The translations under genes were made by a program, and so were the position numbers. The notes under the pieces were generated by a model. It saw nothing but the letters and a program-made list of their open reading frames with translations, was not told the DNA's origin and ran no database searches. Below are positions 8,499-18,385 of a stretch of 64,000 nt of DNA, piece after piece (within the stretch, counting starts at the first letter, position 1; each line of letters opens with the position of its first letter). Origin of the DNA: Clostridiales bacterium (GTDB taxonomy: Bacteria; Bacillota; Clostridia; Oscillospirales; Ruminococcaceae); contig QAMM01000003.1 in assembly GCA_003150405.1 (NCBI GenBank), positions 77,747 to 141,746 on the forward strand, read 5' to 3'.

Positions 8499-10016
8499 TT
8501 ATTTGAGTAAGGATTCGCCGTCCATCTCAGCCGGTTTTGGCAGGCCCATGATGTCGAGCAGGGTGGGGGTCAAATCAGCGAGCTTGCCGCCTTCCCGCAG
8601 TCCTTTGCCGTCCAGCCCAACACCGATGAGCGGTACCGGGTTGGTAGTATGTGCCGTAAACGGAGAACCGTCCGGTTCATACATCTGGTCGGCGTTGCCA
8701 TGGTCAGCTGTGATGAGAGCTGCGCCGCCTTTTGCACGGATGGCGTCGATCATACGGCCAACACAGGTATCCACTGCTTCAACAGCGGCGACAGCGGCTT
8801 CAAAGACGCCGGTATGGCCAACCATATCACAGTTCGCATAGTTGAGAATGATCACGTCATATTTCTCAGACTCAATACGCTTAACAACTTCGTCGCAGAC
8901 TTCATAAGCGCTCATCTCCGGCTTAAGGTCGTAGGTTGCAACTTTTGGAGAAGGAATCAATGCACGGTCTTCACCTTCAAACGGAGCCTCAACGCCGCCG
9001 TTAAAGAAAAAGGTGACATGCGCGTATTTTTCAGTTTCGGCAATGCGAAGCTGAGTCAAGCCCTTTTTGCTGATGTATTCGCCAAAGGTGTTGGTTAGCT
9101 TTTGCGGCTTAAAGGCAACCTCAACGTTTGGCATGGTCACATCGTACTGGGTCATGCAGACAAAGCAGAGTGGGAAAAATCCATTTCTGCGTTCAAATCC
9201 CTTGAAATCCGGATCTACAAAAGTGCGGGTGATTTCACGTGCACGGTCGGGACGGAAGTTAAAGAAGATGATACTGTCGTTTGCTTTTACAGTGGCGCCT
9301 TCAGTGCAAACGGTTGGAATAACAAATTCGTCGGTAACATCAGCTGCGTAGGACTTTTCCATGGCATCCACAGGGCAGAAATTCTGGTTGCCTTCACCGC
9401 AGGTCATTGCCGCATAGGCTTTTTCTACGCGCTCCCAACGATTGTCACGATCCATTGCGTAGTAGCGGCCAATGATGGTTGCTATTTTGCCGACGCCGAC
9501 TTCCTTGAGCTTTTCCTGAAGCTCTGCGATGAAGTCCTTGCCGGAGGTCGGGGGAACGTCACGTCCATCCATAAAGCAGTGGACATACACTTCGGTAAGG
9601 CCAGCCTTTTTTGCCAGCTCCAGCAACGCAAATAGGTGGCTGTTATGGCTGTGCACACCACCGTCAGACATTAAGCCCATGAGGTGGAGTGCGGAACCAT
9701 TTTTCTTACAGTTTTCCACCGCTTTGGCAAATGCCTCATTGGTGAAAAAATCCCCGTCTTTGATGGACTTGGTAATCCGGGTCAATTCCTGGTAGACAAT
9801 GCGTCCTGCGCCGATGTTGGTGTGTCCCACCTCCGAGTTGCCCATCTGTCCGTCTGGGAGGCCAACGTCCATACCGGAAGCGCCAATCAAGGTGTGTGGG
9901 CAGGTTTCAAACAGCTTATCAATATTCGGAGTTTTGGCCGCCGTAATGGCATTGCCGTAATCGGAGGGGTTGTAGCCAAACCCATCCAGAATAATCAGTG
10001 CAACAGGTTTTTTCAT
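8499..10016 (-). CDS. gpmI: 2,3-bisphosphoglycerate-independent phosphoglycerate mutase
   Basis: 505 residues, the usual length. It interconverts 3- and 2-phosphoglycerate in glycolysis using two Mn2+ ions. The N-terminal metal site IILDGFG and the phosphorylated serine in [15 protein letters not shown] (about residue 62) are present, as are the second-site motifs ADHGNAD and HTTNPVP near the C-terminus. RBS AGAGGT precedes the ATG. It is the last gene of pgk-tpiA-gpmI, 21 nt after tpiA. gap and eno are not in this cluster. Confidence 0.97.
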   Translation of the reverse strand: MKKPVALIILDGFGYNPSDYGNAITAAKTPNIDKLFETCPHTLIGASGMDVGLPDGQMGNSEVGHTNIGAGRIVYQELTRITKSIKDGDFFTNEAFAKAVENCKKNGSALHLMGLMSDGGVHSHNSHLFALLELAKKAGLTEVYVHCFMDGRDVPPTSGKDFIAELQEKLKEVGVGKIATIIGRYYAMDRDNRWERVEKAYAAMTCGEGNQNFCPVDAMEKSYAADVTDEFVIPTVCTEGATVKANDSIIFFNFRPDRAREITRTFVDPDFKGFERRNGFFPLCFVCMTQYDVTMPNVEVAFKPQKLTNTFGEYISKKGLTQLRIAETEKYAHVTFFFNGGVEAPFEGEDRALIPSPKVATYDLKPEMSAYEVCDEVVKRIESEKYDVIILNYANCDMVGHTGVFEAAVAAVEAVDTCVGRMIDAIRAKGGAALITADHGNADQMYEPDGSPFTAHTTNPVPLIGVGLDGKGLREGGKLADLTPTLLDIMGLPKPAEMDGESLLK

Positions 10017-10037
10017 ATTAGTACCTCTTGGTTCAGG

Positions 10038-10805
10038 TTATTTGGAAGCAGCTTTCACAATAATGCTGAAGTCCTCTGCTTTGAGGGAAGCACCGCCGAT
10101 CAGGCCGCCGTCAACATCTGGCTGGGCGAGGAGCTCATCTGCATTTTTGGCGTTCATGGAGCCACCGTATTGAACGGTGAGAGCGTCCGCCGCATCTTTG
10201 CCGTAGAGGGAAGCAACGGTCGCGCGGATAATGGCGTTGACTTCGTTTGCCTGCTCTGCGGTTGCAGTTTTGCCGGTACCGATGGCCCAAACCGGCTCGT
10301 AGGCGATGATGATGTTTTTAAGCATTTCTTTGGTAACGCCGTTCAGGGCAATTTTGGTCTGCATAGCGACTAGCTCGGCTGTGATGCCAAGCTCGCGATC
10401 CTCCAGCATTTCGCCAACGCAGAGGATCACCTTGAGCCCTGCATTCAGCGCCGCAAGGGTGCGCTTATTGACGGTGATGTCGGTCTCGCCAAAGTACTGG
10501 CGGCGTTCGCTGTGGCCGATGATAACGTATTCAACACCCATTTCGGTGAGCATATCGGCCGAAATTTCACCGGTGAACGCGCCGGATTTCTCAAAGTGGC
10601 AGTTTTCTGCACCGACTTTGATGTTAGAACCTTTGGTCGCCTCCAGAGCGGTTTCAAGGTTGGTGTACGGCACACAAATGACAACGTCACATCCGGCGTC
10701 GGCAACCAGTGGTTTCATCTCCTCGATAAGCGTTTTTGCCTCTGCGCGGTTTTTGTTCATTTTCCAGTTTCCGGCGATAACCGCCTTGCGCAATGCTTTG
10801 TTCAT
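10038..10805 (-). CDS. tpiA: Triosephosphate isomerase
   Basis: 255 residues, full length. Interconverts dihydroxyacetone phosphate and glyceraldehyde 3-phosphate. Catalytic Lys in AGNWKMN, His in IIGHSERRQYF, Glu in AYEPVWAIGTGKTAT, and the phosphate-binding GGS near residue 214 are all visible. RBS AAAGAGGAAT precedes the ATG. A hairpin with a short T-run lies between pgk and this gene, so its expression may be set lower than that of pgk. Confidence 0.97.
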   Translation of the reverse strand: MNKALRKAVIAGNWKMNKNRAEAKTLIEEMKPLVADAGCDVVICVPYTNLETALEATKGSNIKVGAENCHFEKSGAFTGEISADMLTEMGVEYVIIGHSERRQYFGETDITVNKRTLAALNAGLKVILCVGEMLEDRELGITAELVAMQTKIALNGVTKEMLKNIIIAYEPVWAIGTGKTATAEQANEVNAIIRATVASLYGKDAADALTVQYGGSMNAKNADELLAQPDVDGGLIGGASLKAEDFSIIVKAASK

Positions 10806-10831
10806 TGTTTCATTCCTCTTTCTTTTCGCTT

Positions 10832-10867
10832 GAAAAGCCGCCGCCCGTTTCCGGACGGCAGCTTTTC
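10832..10867 (-). terminator. Attenuator-like hairpin between pgk and tpiA
   Basis: Minus-strand arms AAAAGCTGCCGTCCG and CGGGCGGCGGCTTTT around a GAAA loop, then TTTTC. No promoter is obvious after it, so it probably allows partial read-through. Confidence 0.5.
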
Positions 10868-10882
10868 CTTCGTCATTGTTTT

Positions 10883-12082
10883 TTATTTATCCATAAGGCA
10901 CTCAATGCCCGGCAGTTTCTTGCCTTCCATGTATTCCAGAGAAGCACCGCCGCCAGTAGAGATATGGCTCATCTTGTCGGCAAAGCCAAGCTTGGTGACA
11001 GCCGCAACCGAGTCGCCGCCGCCAATAACTGAAATAGCGCCTTTTTCACTCTCTTCCGCAATGGCTTTTGCAACTGCACGGGTACCGGCTGCAAAGTTCT
11101 CCCACTCTGAAACGCCCATCGGTCCGTTCCAAATGATGGTGCCGGCGCCTTTGAGAGTTTTGGAAAAGAGCTCCTGGGTGGTCGGCCCAATGTCAAGGCC
11201 CATCCAGCCGTCCGGAATCGCATCCGAGTAGATGCGCATGAAAACAGCATTTTCATTGTACTCACGGGCAACAATGTTATCCACCGGGATGAGGAAGCTG
11301 ACGCCTTTTGCACGGGCTTTCGCCATGAGATCGCGGGCAAGGTCAAGTTTATCCTCTTCGCAAATGGAGGTGCCGGTGGTGTTGCCCAATGCGCGCATAA
11401 AGGTGTAAGCCATGCCGCCGCCAATGATAAGGGTGTCTACCTTATCGATAAGATTTTCAATAACGCCGATTTTATCCGAAACCTTTGCGCCGCCAAGGAT
11501 AGCGACAAACGGATGTTTCGGATTTTCAATAGTACCGCCGATGAAGTCAATTTCCTTCTGCATCAGGTAACCGCAGACGGCCGGGAGGTAATCTGCAACA
11601 CCGGCAGTGGAAGCATGAGCACGGTGTGCAGCACCGAACGCATCGTTTACATAAATCTCCGCAAGGGAAGCAAGTTCTTTGGCAAACGCCGGATCGTTTT
11701 TCTTCTCTTCCTTGTGGTAACGGACGTTCTCAAGCAGCATAACGTCGCCGGCTTTGAGCGCAGCCGCTTTGGCCTTTGCGTCTTCGCCAATCACGTCTTT
11801 TGCCATGACAACCTCTTTGCCAAGCAGCTCAGAGAGACGTTTCGCAACCGGAGCAAGCGAGAATTCCGGTTCCCAACCCTCTTTTGGGCGGCCAAGGTGG
11901 GAACAGAGAATAAGTTTTGCGCCGTGCTCCATCAGGTATTTGATGGTCGGCAGTGCCGCAACAATGCGTTTGTCGTTGGTGATAACGCCGTCTTTGAGCG
12001 GAACGTTGAAGTCACACCGCGCAAGTACGCGTTTATTCGATACGTCGATGTCCTCGATAGACTTTTTGTTTAACGAACTCAT
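10883..12082 (-). CDS. pgk: Phosphoglycerate kinase
   Basis: I place the start at ATG 12082 ([14 protein letters not shown]), because GAAAGGA lies 8 nt upstream; a longer frame to 12142 would run into the promoter. 399 residues. N-domain substrate residues RCDFNVPL and [11 protein letters not shown] are present, as are the C-domain nucleotide-binding GGAKVSDKI and the hinge GGGDSVAAV and [10 protein letters not shown]. It makes ATP from 1,3-bisphosphoglycerate and is first in the pgk-tpiA-gpmI operon. Confidence 0.97.
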   Translation of the reverse strand: MSSLNKKSIEDIDVSNKRVLARCDFNVPLKDGVITNDKRIVAALPTIKYLMEHGAKLILCSHLGRPKEGWEPEFSLAPVAKRLSELLGKEVVMAKDVIGEDAKAKAAALKAGDVMLLENVRYHKEEKKNDPAFAKELASLAEIYVNDAFGAAHRAHASTAGVADYLPAVCGYLMQKEIDFIGGTIENPKHPFVAILGGAKVSDKIGVIENLIDKVDTLIIGGGMAYTFMRALGNTTGTSICEEDKLDLARDLMAKARAKGVSFLIPVDNIVAREYNENAVFMRIYSDAIPDGWMGLDIGPTTQELFSKTLKGAGTIIWNGPMGVSEWENFAAGTRAVAKAIAEESEKGAISVIGGGDSVAAVTKLGFADKMSHISTGGGASLEYMEGKKLPGIECLMDK

Positions 12083-12144
12083 GCAATACATCCTTTCATC
12101 ATGTTGTTTTGCTAAGATTGTGAGAACCTTAACAATCCACATTT

Positions 12145-12173
12145 ATCATAGCTTATTTTACCATGTTTTTCAA
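12145..12173 (-). promoter_or_regulatory. Promoter of pgk operon
   Basis: Minus strand TTGAAA (12168-12173), 17-nt spacer, TATGAT (12145-12150). Two phased A/T runs with the repeat GCGAAAAAAAC lie directly upstream (12182-12210) and could act as an UP element. Confidence 0.75.
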
Positions 12174-12256
12174 GTATTTTGCGCGAAAAAAACGTGTTCT
12201 GCGAAAAAAACCTGCAATTTGTAGCACGATTCATCCAAAAGCCCGGAGAATGCAAT

Positions 12257-12283
12257 GCGGACCCGCCAATTTGGCGAGTCCGC
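12257..12283 (-). terminator. Hairpin after degV
   Basis: Minus-strand stem GCGGACTCGCCAA / TTGGCGGGTCCGC. The T-run that follows is poor (ATTGCATTCT), so termination may be weak. It sits between the DegV gene and the pgk promoter. Confidence 0.45.
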
Positions 12284-12300
12284 AGATATATTTTTACCGA

Positions 12301-13173
12301 TTATTCGTGGTGCGCTTTGTAAATAATCCCCACGACGTTTGGTCCAGCGTTGATAGCGACAACCGGTCCTAGAGGATAGACATATTCCGCCCTGCCGAAC
12401 TTCTTTTCCGCCTCTGCAATCAATTCGTTGGTAAGCTGGGGCTGCATGCCATGGACAATGCTGTATGGCGTCCCGGGAATTTTGTCGGCTGCAACCATTT
12501 GCATCAGCCGCGGGATAACCGATTTTTCACCGCGTACCTTTTCGAGAATGACCGAATCCCCATCCTGAAACGTAATGATAGGCTTTAGCCCGAGCAGTTC
12601 GCCGACAAAACCCGCCGCCGCAGAAATACGGCCGGATTTTTTGGCAAAATCCAGCGTCAGCGGAACGAAAAGGATGCGAACATTTTCCACCCAGTCCCGA
12701 ATGCTGCCGACAATCTCCTTTGCTGTGAGCCCGCGCCGGATTTTTTTAGCCGCTTCAATAACTGCCATGCCGTAGCCCATGGTGTAGCAGCCTGAATTGA
12801 TTAAATGAAAACGAATGGTGTCTTTTGCTTCCGGATGGGCTTCATAAAAATTGTTGACAGCGACATTGGAGTTGTCAAAGGTGCTGGATCCTTTGGCGTT
12901 GATGGAAACGTAAATGACGTCGGTATAACCGTCCCGATAGGCGGCCTCATAAAGATCCTCGAACTCAATGGGGATGAGCTGGGCGTGGGTCGGTACCTGA
13001 GCGGCATTGGTCAGCATTTCATAAAATTCCTCAGCACTGAAATCAATCCGCTCCCGGTATTCCTTGCCCTCAACCGTAATGGGAAAGGAGAGGATTTCAA
13101 TGCCGTACTCCCCGGCAATTTCCGCAGGGATATCACAGCAGGAATCGGTCAACAATTTAATTTTTTCGTTCAT
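12301..13173 (-). CDS. DegV family fatty-acid-binding protein
   Basis: ATG 13173 is chosen because GGAGGT lies 4-5 nt upstream; a TTG 12 nt further out would overlap that RBS. 290 residues. The DegV signature LLTDSCCDIP is at the N-terminus, with GSSTFDNSNV (about 80-90) and SGCYTMGYGM (about 121) forming the lipid pocket. DegV proteins bind long-chain fatty acids; FakB members serve a fatty acid kinase. Which lipid this one binds cannot be read from sequence. trmL lies 36 nt upstream and is probably cotranscribed. Confidence 0.85.
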   Translation of the reverse strand: MNEKIKLLTDSCCDIPAEIAGEYGIEILSFPITVEGKEYRERIDFSAEEFYEMLTNAAQVPTHAQLIPIEFEDLYEAAYRDGYTDVIYVSINAKGSSTFDNSNVAVNNFYEAHPEAKDTIRFHLINSGCYTMGYGMAVIEAAKKIRRGLTAKEIVGSIRDWVENVRILFVPLTLDFAKKSGRISAAAGFVGELLGLKPIITFQDGDSVILEKVRGEKSVIPRLMQMVAADKIPGTPYSIVHGMQPQLTNELIAEAEKKFGRAEYVYPLGPVVAINAGPNVVGIIYKAHHE

Positions 13174-13209
13174 AGGTACCTCCAAGTGTGAAAAATGGGA
13201 GTAAAGTGC

Positions 13210-13707
13210 TCACCAATTGTATTTCGTCAGATTGCCTTCGGTTTTCAGGGTAGGGAACCCCCATTGCCGCAGAACTTCATAAGCGGCGACTGCCACCGTG
13301 TTGGAAAGGTTTAAGCTGCGCGCGTCGTGAATCATGGGCAGGCGCGCACACTGGTCCGGGTGGTTGTAAAGCAATGCTTCGTCCAGCCCGGCGTCCTCCC
13401 GGCCAAAGACAAGGTAGCATTCGTCCGGATAGATAACATCGGTATAAATATGCCGCCCTTTGGTCGTAAAAAAAGTACAGGCTGCTTCTGGGTGGTGCGT
13501 AAAAAAGTCCGCAATACCGTCGTAGTAGTAAATGTCTAGCAAGTGCCAGTAATCCAGTCCGGCACGCTTGAGTTTTTTATCATCAATCGCAAAACCAAGC
13601 GGCCGCACTAAGTGCAGGGAAGCGCCGGTTGCTGCGCAAGTACGCGCAATGTTCCCGGTGTTTTGGGGAATCTGCGGTTCCACCAGTACAATATTCATCT
13701 TTTTCAT
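13210..13707 (-). CDS. trmL: tRNA (cytidine(34)-2'-O)-methyltransferase
   Basis: 165 residues, the size of the minimal SPOUT enzyme TrmL. It methylates the 2'-OH of the wobble base in tRNA-Leu using SAM. Motifs: IVLVEPQIPQNTGNIARTC at the N-terminus, LVFGREDAGLDEALL (about 95) and LNLSNTVAVAAYE (about 133), which form the trefoil knot. The start at 13707 follows a G-rich run; a second ATG three codons in is possible. Confidence 0.9.
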   Translation of the reverse strand: MKKMNIVLVEPQIPQNTGNIARTCAATGASLHLVRPLGFAIDDKKLKRAGLDYWHLLDIYYYDGIADFFTHHPEAACTFFTTKGRHIYTDVIYPDECYLVFGREDAGLDEALLYNHPDQCARLPMIHDARSLNLSNTVAVAAYEVLRQWGFPTLKTEGNLTKYNW

Positions 13708-13896
13708 ACAACCGCCCCTGTTTGCTCTGGTTTTATAGCCTTAATTAAACAATAAATGAAGAAACATGGCAAGGGATTTCATAAAAAGTTCATATTTGCA
13801 GGCTCGGTATGCTTTCTTCAAAATATTGCTTTCTGTATCGGATGAATCCGCGGAACGTCTTTTTAGGAATCCAAAACATCCATTCGCATGTTCAAT

Positions 13897-13932
13897 AAAA
13901 AGGCCAGTGGGCGGCTTGCCCCCTGGCCTTTT
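13897..13932. terminator. Terminator after upp (usable in both directions)
   Basis: Strong stem AAAAGGCCAG-T-GGGC ... GCCC-C-CTGGCCTTTT. Directly downstream of the upp stop on the minus strand. Confidence 0.8.
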
Positions 13933-13949
13933 AAAAGTGATTCCCGTTC

Positions 13950-14582
13950 TTATTTGGTGCCGAAAATACGGTCGCCCGCATCGCCGAGGCCAGGAACAAT
14001 GTAATAATTTTCATTGAGACGCTGATCCAAAGTGCCGCAGTAAATCTGCACATCCGGATGTGCTTTTTCAAGCGCCTCCAGCCCTTCCGGCGCGGCAATA
14101 ATGCACATGAATTTCAGGTTTTTCGCACCGTGTTTTTTGAGCTGGTTTAATGCATCTACACCGGACATACCGGTGGCGAGCATAGGGTCGAGTACAATGG
14201 TGTCACGATGTTCAATATCCTCCGGAAGTTTGCAGTAATACTCCACAACCTCAACCTTGTCCTCATTTTCGGTGCGGTAAAGGCCAATATGCCCTACCTT
14301 TGCCGCCGGAATGAGGTTGAGCATGCCGTCCACCATGCCAAGCCCTGCGCGCAAAATAGGGACGATTGCGATTTTGCTGCCGGAAATAACCTTGGTTTTG
14401 GCAACTGCAACCGGCGTTTCAATTTCAATTTCCTTGAGCGGAAGGTCGCGGGTCGCCTCATAGCACATGAGCATGGCAATTTCAGAAACCAGCTCGCGGA
14501 ACTCTTTGGTACCGGTGTTCTTGTCGCGCAGAAGGGAAATTTTATGCTGGATGAGGGGATGGTGCATGATAATCGGTGTCAT
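13950..14582 (-). CDS. upp: Uracil phosphoribosyltransferase
   Basis: Start at ATG 14582, preceded by AAGGAGG; 210 residues. It salvages uracil to UMP with PRPP. The PRPP loop [22 protein letters not shown], and the uracil-binding C-terminus [13 protein letters not shown] are all present. Last gene of the fhs-tsaE-tsaB-rpiB-upp run, 13 nt after rpiB, and followed by a strong hairpin. Confidence 0.96.
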   Translation of the reverse strand: MTPIIMHHPLIQHKISLLRDKNTGTKEFRELVSEIAMLMCYEATRDLPLKEIEIETPVAVAKTKVISGSKIAIVPILRAGLGMVDGMLNLIPAAKVGHIGLYRTENEDKVEVVEYYCKLPEDIEHRDTIVLDPMLATGMSGVDALNQLKKHGAKNLKFMCIIAAPEGLEALEKAHPDVQIYCGTLDQRLNENYYIVPGLGDAGDRIFGTK

Positions 14583-14595
14583 GGGGAATTCCTCC

Positions 14596-15060
14596 TTATT
14601 CTTCGATTTCTTTGTTGCGTTCGCGCTCTTCCAGCGCTGCAATTTTGTCAATACGCCGCGCATGGCGTCCGCCCTCAAAGCCAGTGCTCAGAAATACGTC
14701 AATGAGTTCGCAGGCCTGCCCTACGCCAACTACTCTGCCGCCCAGGCAGAGGACGTTTGCATCGTTGTGCAGGCGGGTGTGCTTGGCTGAAAAATAATCG
14801 GAGCACGCTGCTGCACGAATGCCGTTTATCTTGTTTGCTGCCATTGAAATGCCAATGCCTGTCCCGCAGAAAAGCAGGGCTTTGTCACACTCGCCGCTCA
14901 CAACAGCATCACATACGACTTCTGCGATGTCCGCATAGTCGCAGGATTCAGGGGAATAGGTCCCAAAATCCTTATATGCAAGGTCCTTTTCGTCCAGAAA
15001 AGCCTTGATTTGCTCTTTGAGTTCATAACCGCCATGGTCGCTGCCAATTGCAATCATCAT
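14596..15060 (-). CDS. rpiB: Ribose-5-phosphate isomerase B
   Basis: Two adjacent ATGs (15060 and 15057); GGAG seven nt upstream favours the first. 154 residues. [14 protein letters not shown] is the N-terminal phosphate loop and [10 protein letters not shown] holds the catalytic cysteine of the RpiB/LacAB family, which interconverts ribose 5-phosphate and ribulose 5-phosphate. It would feed PRPP synthesis for the upp gene next door. The 79-nt gap upstream holds two hairpins (15064-15088 and 15101-15127). Confidence 0.93.
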   Translation of the reverse strand: MMIAIGSDHGGYELKEQIKAFLDEKDLAYKDFGTYSPESCDYADIAEVVCDAVVSGECDKALLFCGTGIGISMAANKINGIRAAACSDYFSAKHTRLHNDANVLCLGGRVVGVGQACELIDVFLSTGFEGGRHARRIDKIAALEERERNKEIEE

Positions 15061-15139
15061 TCTCGCACTCCACCGTGGCCGCCACGGAATAATAAAAATC
15101 ATCTTCGATTCGGCTGTATTTTGAAGATGCTTGGAAAGT

Positions 15140-15838
15140 TTACCCTTTCTGCTTTTTAAGCAGTTCGCGTTCCGCCTGCGGGAGCCGCAGGTAGACCGGC
15201 ATCAGCTCGGCTGCAGAACAGCTTTTTCCGGCCCGTAGCTGCTCCAATGCAGCAAGCCCTACGCTGGATGCGCGCTGGAGCTTCAAATGGATTGGAACCT
15301 GCCGGATAGCCGGGTTTTCACTTCCCAGACCATTATAGCACAAGTCGGCTCCATCTCCAACTAGAAATATATTTTCGTCAAACTTCAATAAATCCGCCCC
15401 AAGGTCTTTTATGGAAATTGCACGGTCGGCGCAAAGACGGCTGAGCGTTCCGGCACTCTGTCGGAATAGGGCGTTGTAAACCTGCCCGCAGCGCGCGTCC
15501 ATCGCAGCGCAAACAATGCCATCCGCGTTGCCATTGTGCGCAAGCGCCTCCAGGGTGGAGACGGGGACGCAGGGCTTGCCGGTTGCATACGCCAACCCTT
15601 TTATGGCGGACACGCCAATCCGGATGCCGGTAAACGACCCCGGGCCTGCTGAAACAGCAAAGGCGTTAATATCGTTTAACGAGAGCTTTGCACAGCAAAG
15701 CGCGGATTCCACCATCGGCATCAGCGTCTGCGAATGGGTGAGTTTATTGTTGACACTGAATTCCGAGAGCACAACTGTTTCGTCCAAAACACAAACGCTG
15801 GCCACCTGTGCAGAGGTATCAATCGCTAGAATATTCAA
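15140..15838 (-). CDS. tsaB: tRNA threonylcarbamoyladenosine biosynthesis protein TsaB
   Basis: 232 residues with the ASKHA fold of the TsaD partner: ILAIDTSAQVASVCVL at the N-terminus and AGPGSFTGIRIGVSAIKGLA near residue 64. It works with TsaD and TsaE to place t6A37 on ANN-decoding tRNAs. Its start overlaps the tsaE stop by 20 nt, so the two are translated together. tsaD is not in the window, and the frequently adjacent rimI is also missing. Confidence 0.93.
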   Translation of the reverse strand: MNILAIDTSAQVASVCVLDETVVLSEFSVNNKLTHSQTLMPMVESALCCAKLSLNDINAFAVSAGPGSFTGIRIGVSAIKGLAYATGKPCVPVSTLEALAHNGNADGIVCAAMDARCGQVYNALFRQSAGTLSRLCADRAISIKDLGADLLKFDENIFLVGDGADLCYNGLGSENPAIRQVPIHLKLQRASSVGLAALEQLRAGKSCSAAELMPVYLRLPQAERELLKKQKG

Positions 15839-16256
15839 ATGCAGGCCCTCCTTTTATGGTGATGCGGCGTGTGGTTTCATCGACCGCGTCAATCCGGACC
15901 AAGATGGTCTCCTCCGGCAGCGCCGCCTCAATGTTTTCGCTCCACTCGATGGCGAGGATATTGTTTCCATCCAAATAATCAAAAAAACCGGTGGTATATA
16001 AATCGTCCAGCGTGGTAACCCGGTACATGTCAAAATGGATAAGCGCAGGATTGCCCTGGTATTCATGCACCAGCGCAAACGTAGGGCTGGAGACTTCACC
16101 CGCAACGCCAAGCCCTTGTGCAAGCCCTCGTGTGAAAGCTGTTTTCCCGGCGCCAAGTCCGCCTGCAAAGGCAATGACGCTGCCGGGCATCAGTTTCTTT
16201 GCAAAAACGGCGGCCAGCCGTTCGGTCTCCTGAGCCGAATGTGTGACAAATTCCAT
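15819..16256 (-). CDS. tsaE: tRNA threonylcarbamoyladenosine biosynthesis ATPase TsaE
   Basis: Start at ATG 16256 after TTGGAGGC; 145 residues. P-loop GGLGAGKTAFTRG (about residue 33), switch SSPTFALVHEY and HFDMYRV are typical of TsaE, which drives the t6A complex by ATP hydrolysis. 13 nt after fhs and overlapping tsaB, so it is part of the fhs operon. Confidence 0.94.
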   Translation of the reverse strand: MEFVTHSAQETERLAAVFAKKLMPGSVIAFAGGLGAGKTAFTRGLAQGLGVAGEVSSPTFALVHEYQGNPALIHFDMYRVTTLDDLYTTGFFDYLDGNNILAIEWSENIEAALPEETILVRIDAVDETTRRITIKGGPAFEYSSD

Positions 16257-16269
16257 ACAGCCTCCAAGT

Positions 16270-17937
16270 TTAAGACAACCCGGTGATGGTGCCGTTGCGG
16301 TCAATGTCCATTCCAAGCGCGGCGGGCTGTTTGGGCAGGCCGGGCATGGTCATGATCTCCCCGGTCAGCGCTACGATAAAGCCGGCGCCGGCACTCAGAC
16401 GGACGTCCCGCACCGTGATGTCGAAGCCGGACGGCGCGCCGAGCTGCTTTGGATCATCGGAGAGCGAATACTGGGTTTTAGCCACGCAGATGGGCAGTTC
16501 GCCAAAGCCGAGCACCTCAATGTCCCGGATGGCTTTTTCAGCCGCTCCGGTGTAAACAACGCCGCCGGCATGGTAAATTTTCTCTGCAATGGTTTGGATT
16601 TTTTCTTTGATTGGCCGCTTCTCGTCATAAAGAACGTGGAATTTTTCGGGCTTTTCGCAGGCTTCCACCACTTTATGGGCGAGCTCTATACCGCCGTCGC
16701 CGCCGTGCGCAAAAACGTCGGAGAGGGCAAAGTCACAGCCGAGCGCCTTGCAGCGGTCGCTGATGACAGCGAGCTCTGCGTCGGAATCGGTGCCGAATTT
16801 GTTGATGGCAACCACGACCGGTACGCCGTACTGCTGCATGTTTTGAATGTGCGTTTCCAGGTTGCAGATGCCACGCTTGACCGCCTCGACGTTTTCAGCG
16901 CCCAAGTCCAATTTGGCAATGCCGCCGTTGTACTTGAGCGCCCGCACCGTTGCCACGACAACAATACAGCTCGGCTTTAGCCCTGCATATCGGCATTTGA
17001 TGTCGAGAAATTTTTCCGCGCCGAGGTCGGAGCCGAACCCCGCCTCGGTAATGGCGTAATCACCGAGCTTGAGAGCCAGTTTGGTTGCACGGACCGAGTT
17101 GCAGCCGTGCGCAATGTTTGCAAAGGGGCCGCCGTGCATGATAGCCGGGGTGTTTTCCAGCGTCTGAACCAGATTCGGCTGGATGGCGTGTTTGAGCAGC
17201 AGCGCCATTGCGCCGATACAGCCCAAATCCCGCGCAAATACCGGTTTGTTGTCGGTCGTGTAAGCGACGAGGATGTTCCCCAGCCGCTGTTTTAAATCCT
17301 CGATGTCCTCGGCAAGGCAGAGGATTGCCATAATCTCGCTTGCAACGGTAATCATAAAGGAATCCTCACGCGGCACGCCATTGATACGTCCGCCGAGGCC
17401 GACGTTTACGAACCGCAGTGCACGGTCATTCATATCCATGCAGCGTTTGAATAGAATGCGCCGTTGGTCAATGCCCAGTGCGTTTCCCTGCTGGAGATGG
17501 TTGTCAATGATGGCGCAAAGCAGGTTGTTCGCCGCCGTAATGGCGTGCATATCCCCGGTGAAGTGAAGATTGATTTCCTCCATTGGCACCACCTGCGCAT
17601 AGCCGCCGCCGGCCGCACCGCCCTTGATGCCGAACACCGGCCCCAGAGAGGGCTCGCGCAGCGCAATGACCGCCTTTTTACCAATTTTCTGCATGGCTTC
17701 GCCAAGACCGACAGTCGTGGTTGTTTTCCCTTCTCCTGCAGGTGTTGGATTAATGGCGGTGACCAGGACGAGCTTGCCGTCTTTCTTTTGATTAAGCTCG
17801 CTAAAAAGCGTGTCCGGAAGTTTAGCAATGTATTTACCGTACGGTTCAAGCTGTTCCGCGTCAATACCAAGTCCGGCAGCAACCTGTGCAATCGGCAGCA
17901 TTTTTGCCTGTTGGGCAATTTCAATGTCAGTCAGCAT
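16270..17937 (-). CDS. fhs: Formate-tetrahydrofolate ligase
   Basis: The start is ATG 17937 ([16 protein letters not shown]) behind CAGGAGG; an open frame to 18153 has no RBS and crosses the promoter. 555 residues, the standard length. P-loop [14 protein letters not shown] (about 66), the folate-site FFNVGLGG-like stretch [13 protein letters not shown] and [24 protein letters not shown] are all there. It makes 10-formyl-THF from formate, ATP and THF, feeding purines, fMet and the MTHFR/methionine genes at 40673-43233. Confidence 0.97.
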   Translation of the reverse strand: MLTDIEIAQQAKMLPIAQVAAGLGIDAEQLEPYGKYIAKLPDTLFSELNQKKDGKLVLVTAINPTPAGEGKTTTTVGLGEAMQKIGKKAVIALREPSLGPVFGIKGGAAGGGYAQVVPMEEINLHFTGDMHAITAANNLLCAIIDNHLQQGNALGIDQRRILFKRCMDMNDRALRFVNVGLGGRINGVPREDSFMITVASEIMAILCLAEDIEDLKQRLGNILVAYTTDNKPVFARDLGCIGAMALLLKHAIQPNLVQTLENTPAIMHGGPFANIAHGCNSVRATKLALKLGDYAITEAGFGSDLGAEKFLDIKCRYAGLKPSCIVVVATVRALKYNGGIAKLDLGAENVEAVKRGICNLETHIQNMQQYGVPVVVAINKFGTDSDAELAVISDRCKALGCDFALSDVFAHGGDGGIELAHKVVEACEKPEKFHVLYDEKRPIKEKIQTIAEKIYHAGGVVYTGAAEKAIRDIEVLGFGELPICVAKTQYSLSDDPKQLGAPSGFDITVRDVRLSAGAGFIVALTGEIMTMPGLPKQPAALGMDIDRNGTITGLS

Positions 17938-18112
17938 GGATGAAACCTCCTGTAAAAAATGATTATAATTTCCTGCGCTGGTCCAGAATAACCCTAAAGC
18001 GAAGAAAACGGCTGTTTCCGGTATATGAGGCCCCGCTGAAACCAGCAGAACAGCCTCCGGTTTCGGTGCAGCCGGAGAAGCCGCGGCGGAAACATCTGTA
18101 AAAGTTGATTTT
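17938..18112 (-). promoter_or_regulatory. Long structured 5' leader of fhs
   Basis: About 170 nt between the likely transcription start and fhs. On the minus strand, GAGGC...GGCCTC with an inner CTGCTG/CAGCGG stem competes with GGCTGTT...AACAGCC; the second pairing is followed by GTTTTCTT. The two use the same GGCTG bases, so they cannot form together. No known THF or ZTP riboswitch core was recognised. Confidence 0.35.
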
Positions 18113-18141
18113 ATTATAGCACAACCTGTGTCGTTCTTCCA
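18113..18141 (-). promoter_or_regulatory. Promoter of fhs operon
   Basis: Minus strand TATAAT (18113-18118) with TGGAAG 17 nt upstream (18136-18141). The -35 is weak. Confidence 0.5.
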
Positions 18142-18193
18142 GCATGAATGCAATTATAAATAGATGAAGCCTGCCCGGAAACGACAATAAAAC

Positions 18194-18222
18194 TTGAAAT
18201 CCCCCGGTTTAGAGGATATAAT
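18194..18222 (+). promoter_or_regulatory. Promoter of rodA operon
   Basis: TTGAAA (18194-18199), 17-nt spacer, TATAAT (18217-18222). Divergent from the fhs promoter. Confidence 0.75.
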
Positions 18223-18228
18223 AAAGAA

Positions 18229-18385
18229 AATTATAGGCAGAAACAGGCTTTTGGTGAAGTTCACTGCCTTTTTGACAACACGAAAAAGTTTTCGGCTTTG
18301 AAGCGCCTTGCCGTTGCAGGCGCTTTCGATCGCAATCCATTTCCCGCAAGGCGGGAGAATTGCCCAAATCCCACTGGAGGGAACC
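18229..18385 (+). promoter_or_regulatory. Hairpin-rich leader of rodA
   Basis: Three successive stems: AGGCAG...CTGCCT then TTTTTGA (18234-18273, attenuator-like), AAGCGCCT...AGGCGCTT (18301-18326), and CCCGC-AAG-GCGGG (about 18345-18358) just before the RBS. The first could stop transcription early; the rest could mask or expose the RBS. Confidence 0.35.

Noticed and set aside
9684-10373. Long plus-strand frame opposite gpmI and tpiA
   Set aside because: Antisense to two conserved glycolytic genes, no RBS, no family features.
16243-16980. 245-codon plus-strand frame opposite fhs
   Set aside because: Shadow of the fhs coding strand; fhs motifs are complete on the minus strand.
17938-18112. 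THF or ZTP riboswitch in the fhs leader
   Set aside because: Neither conserved core was found; only the alternative pairing is reported.
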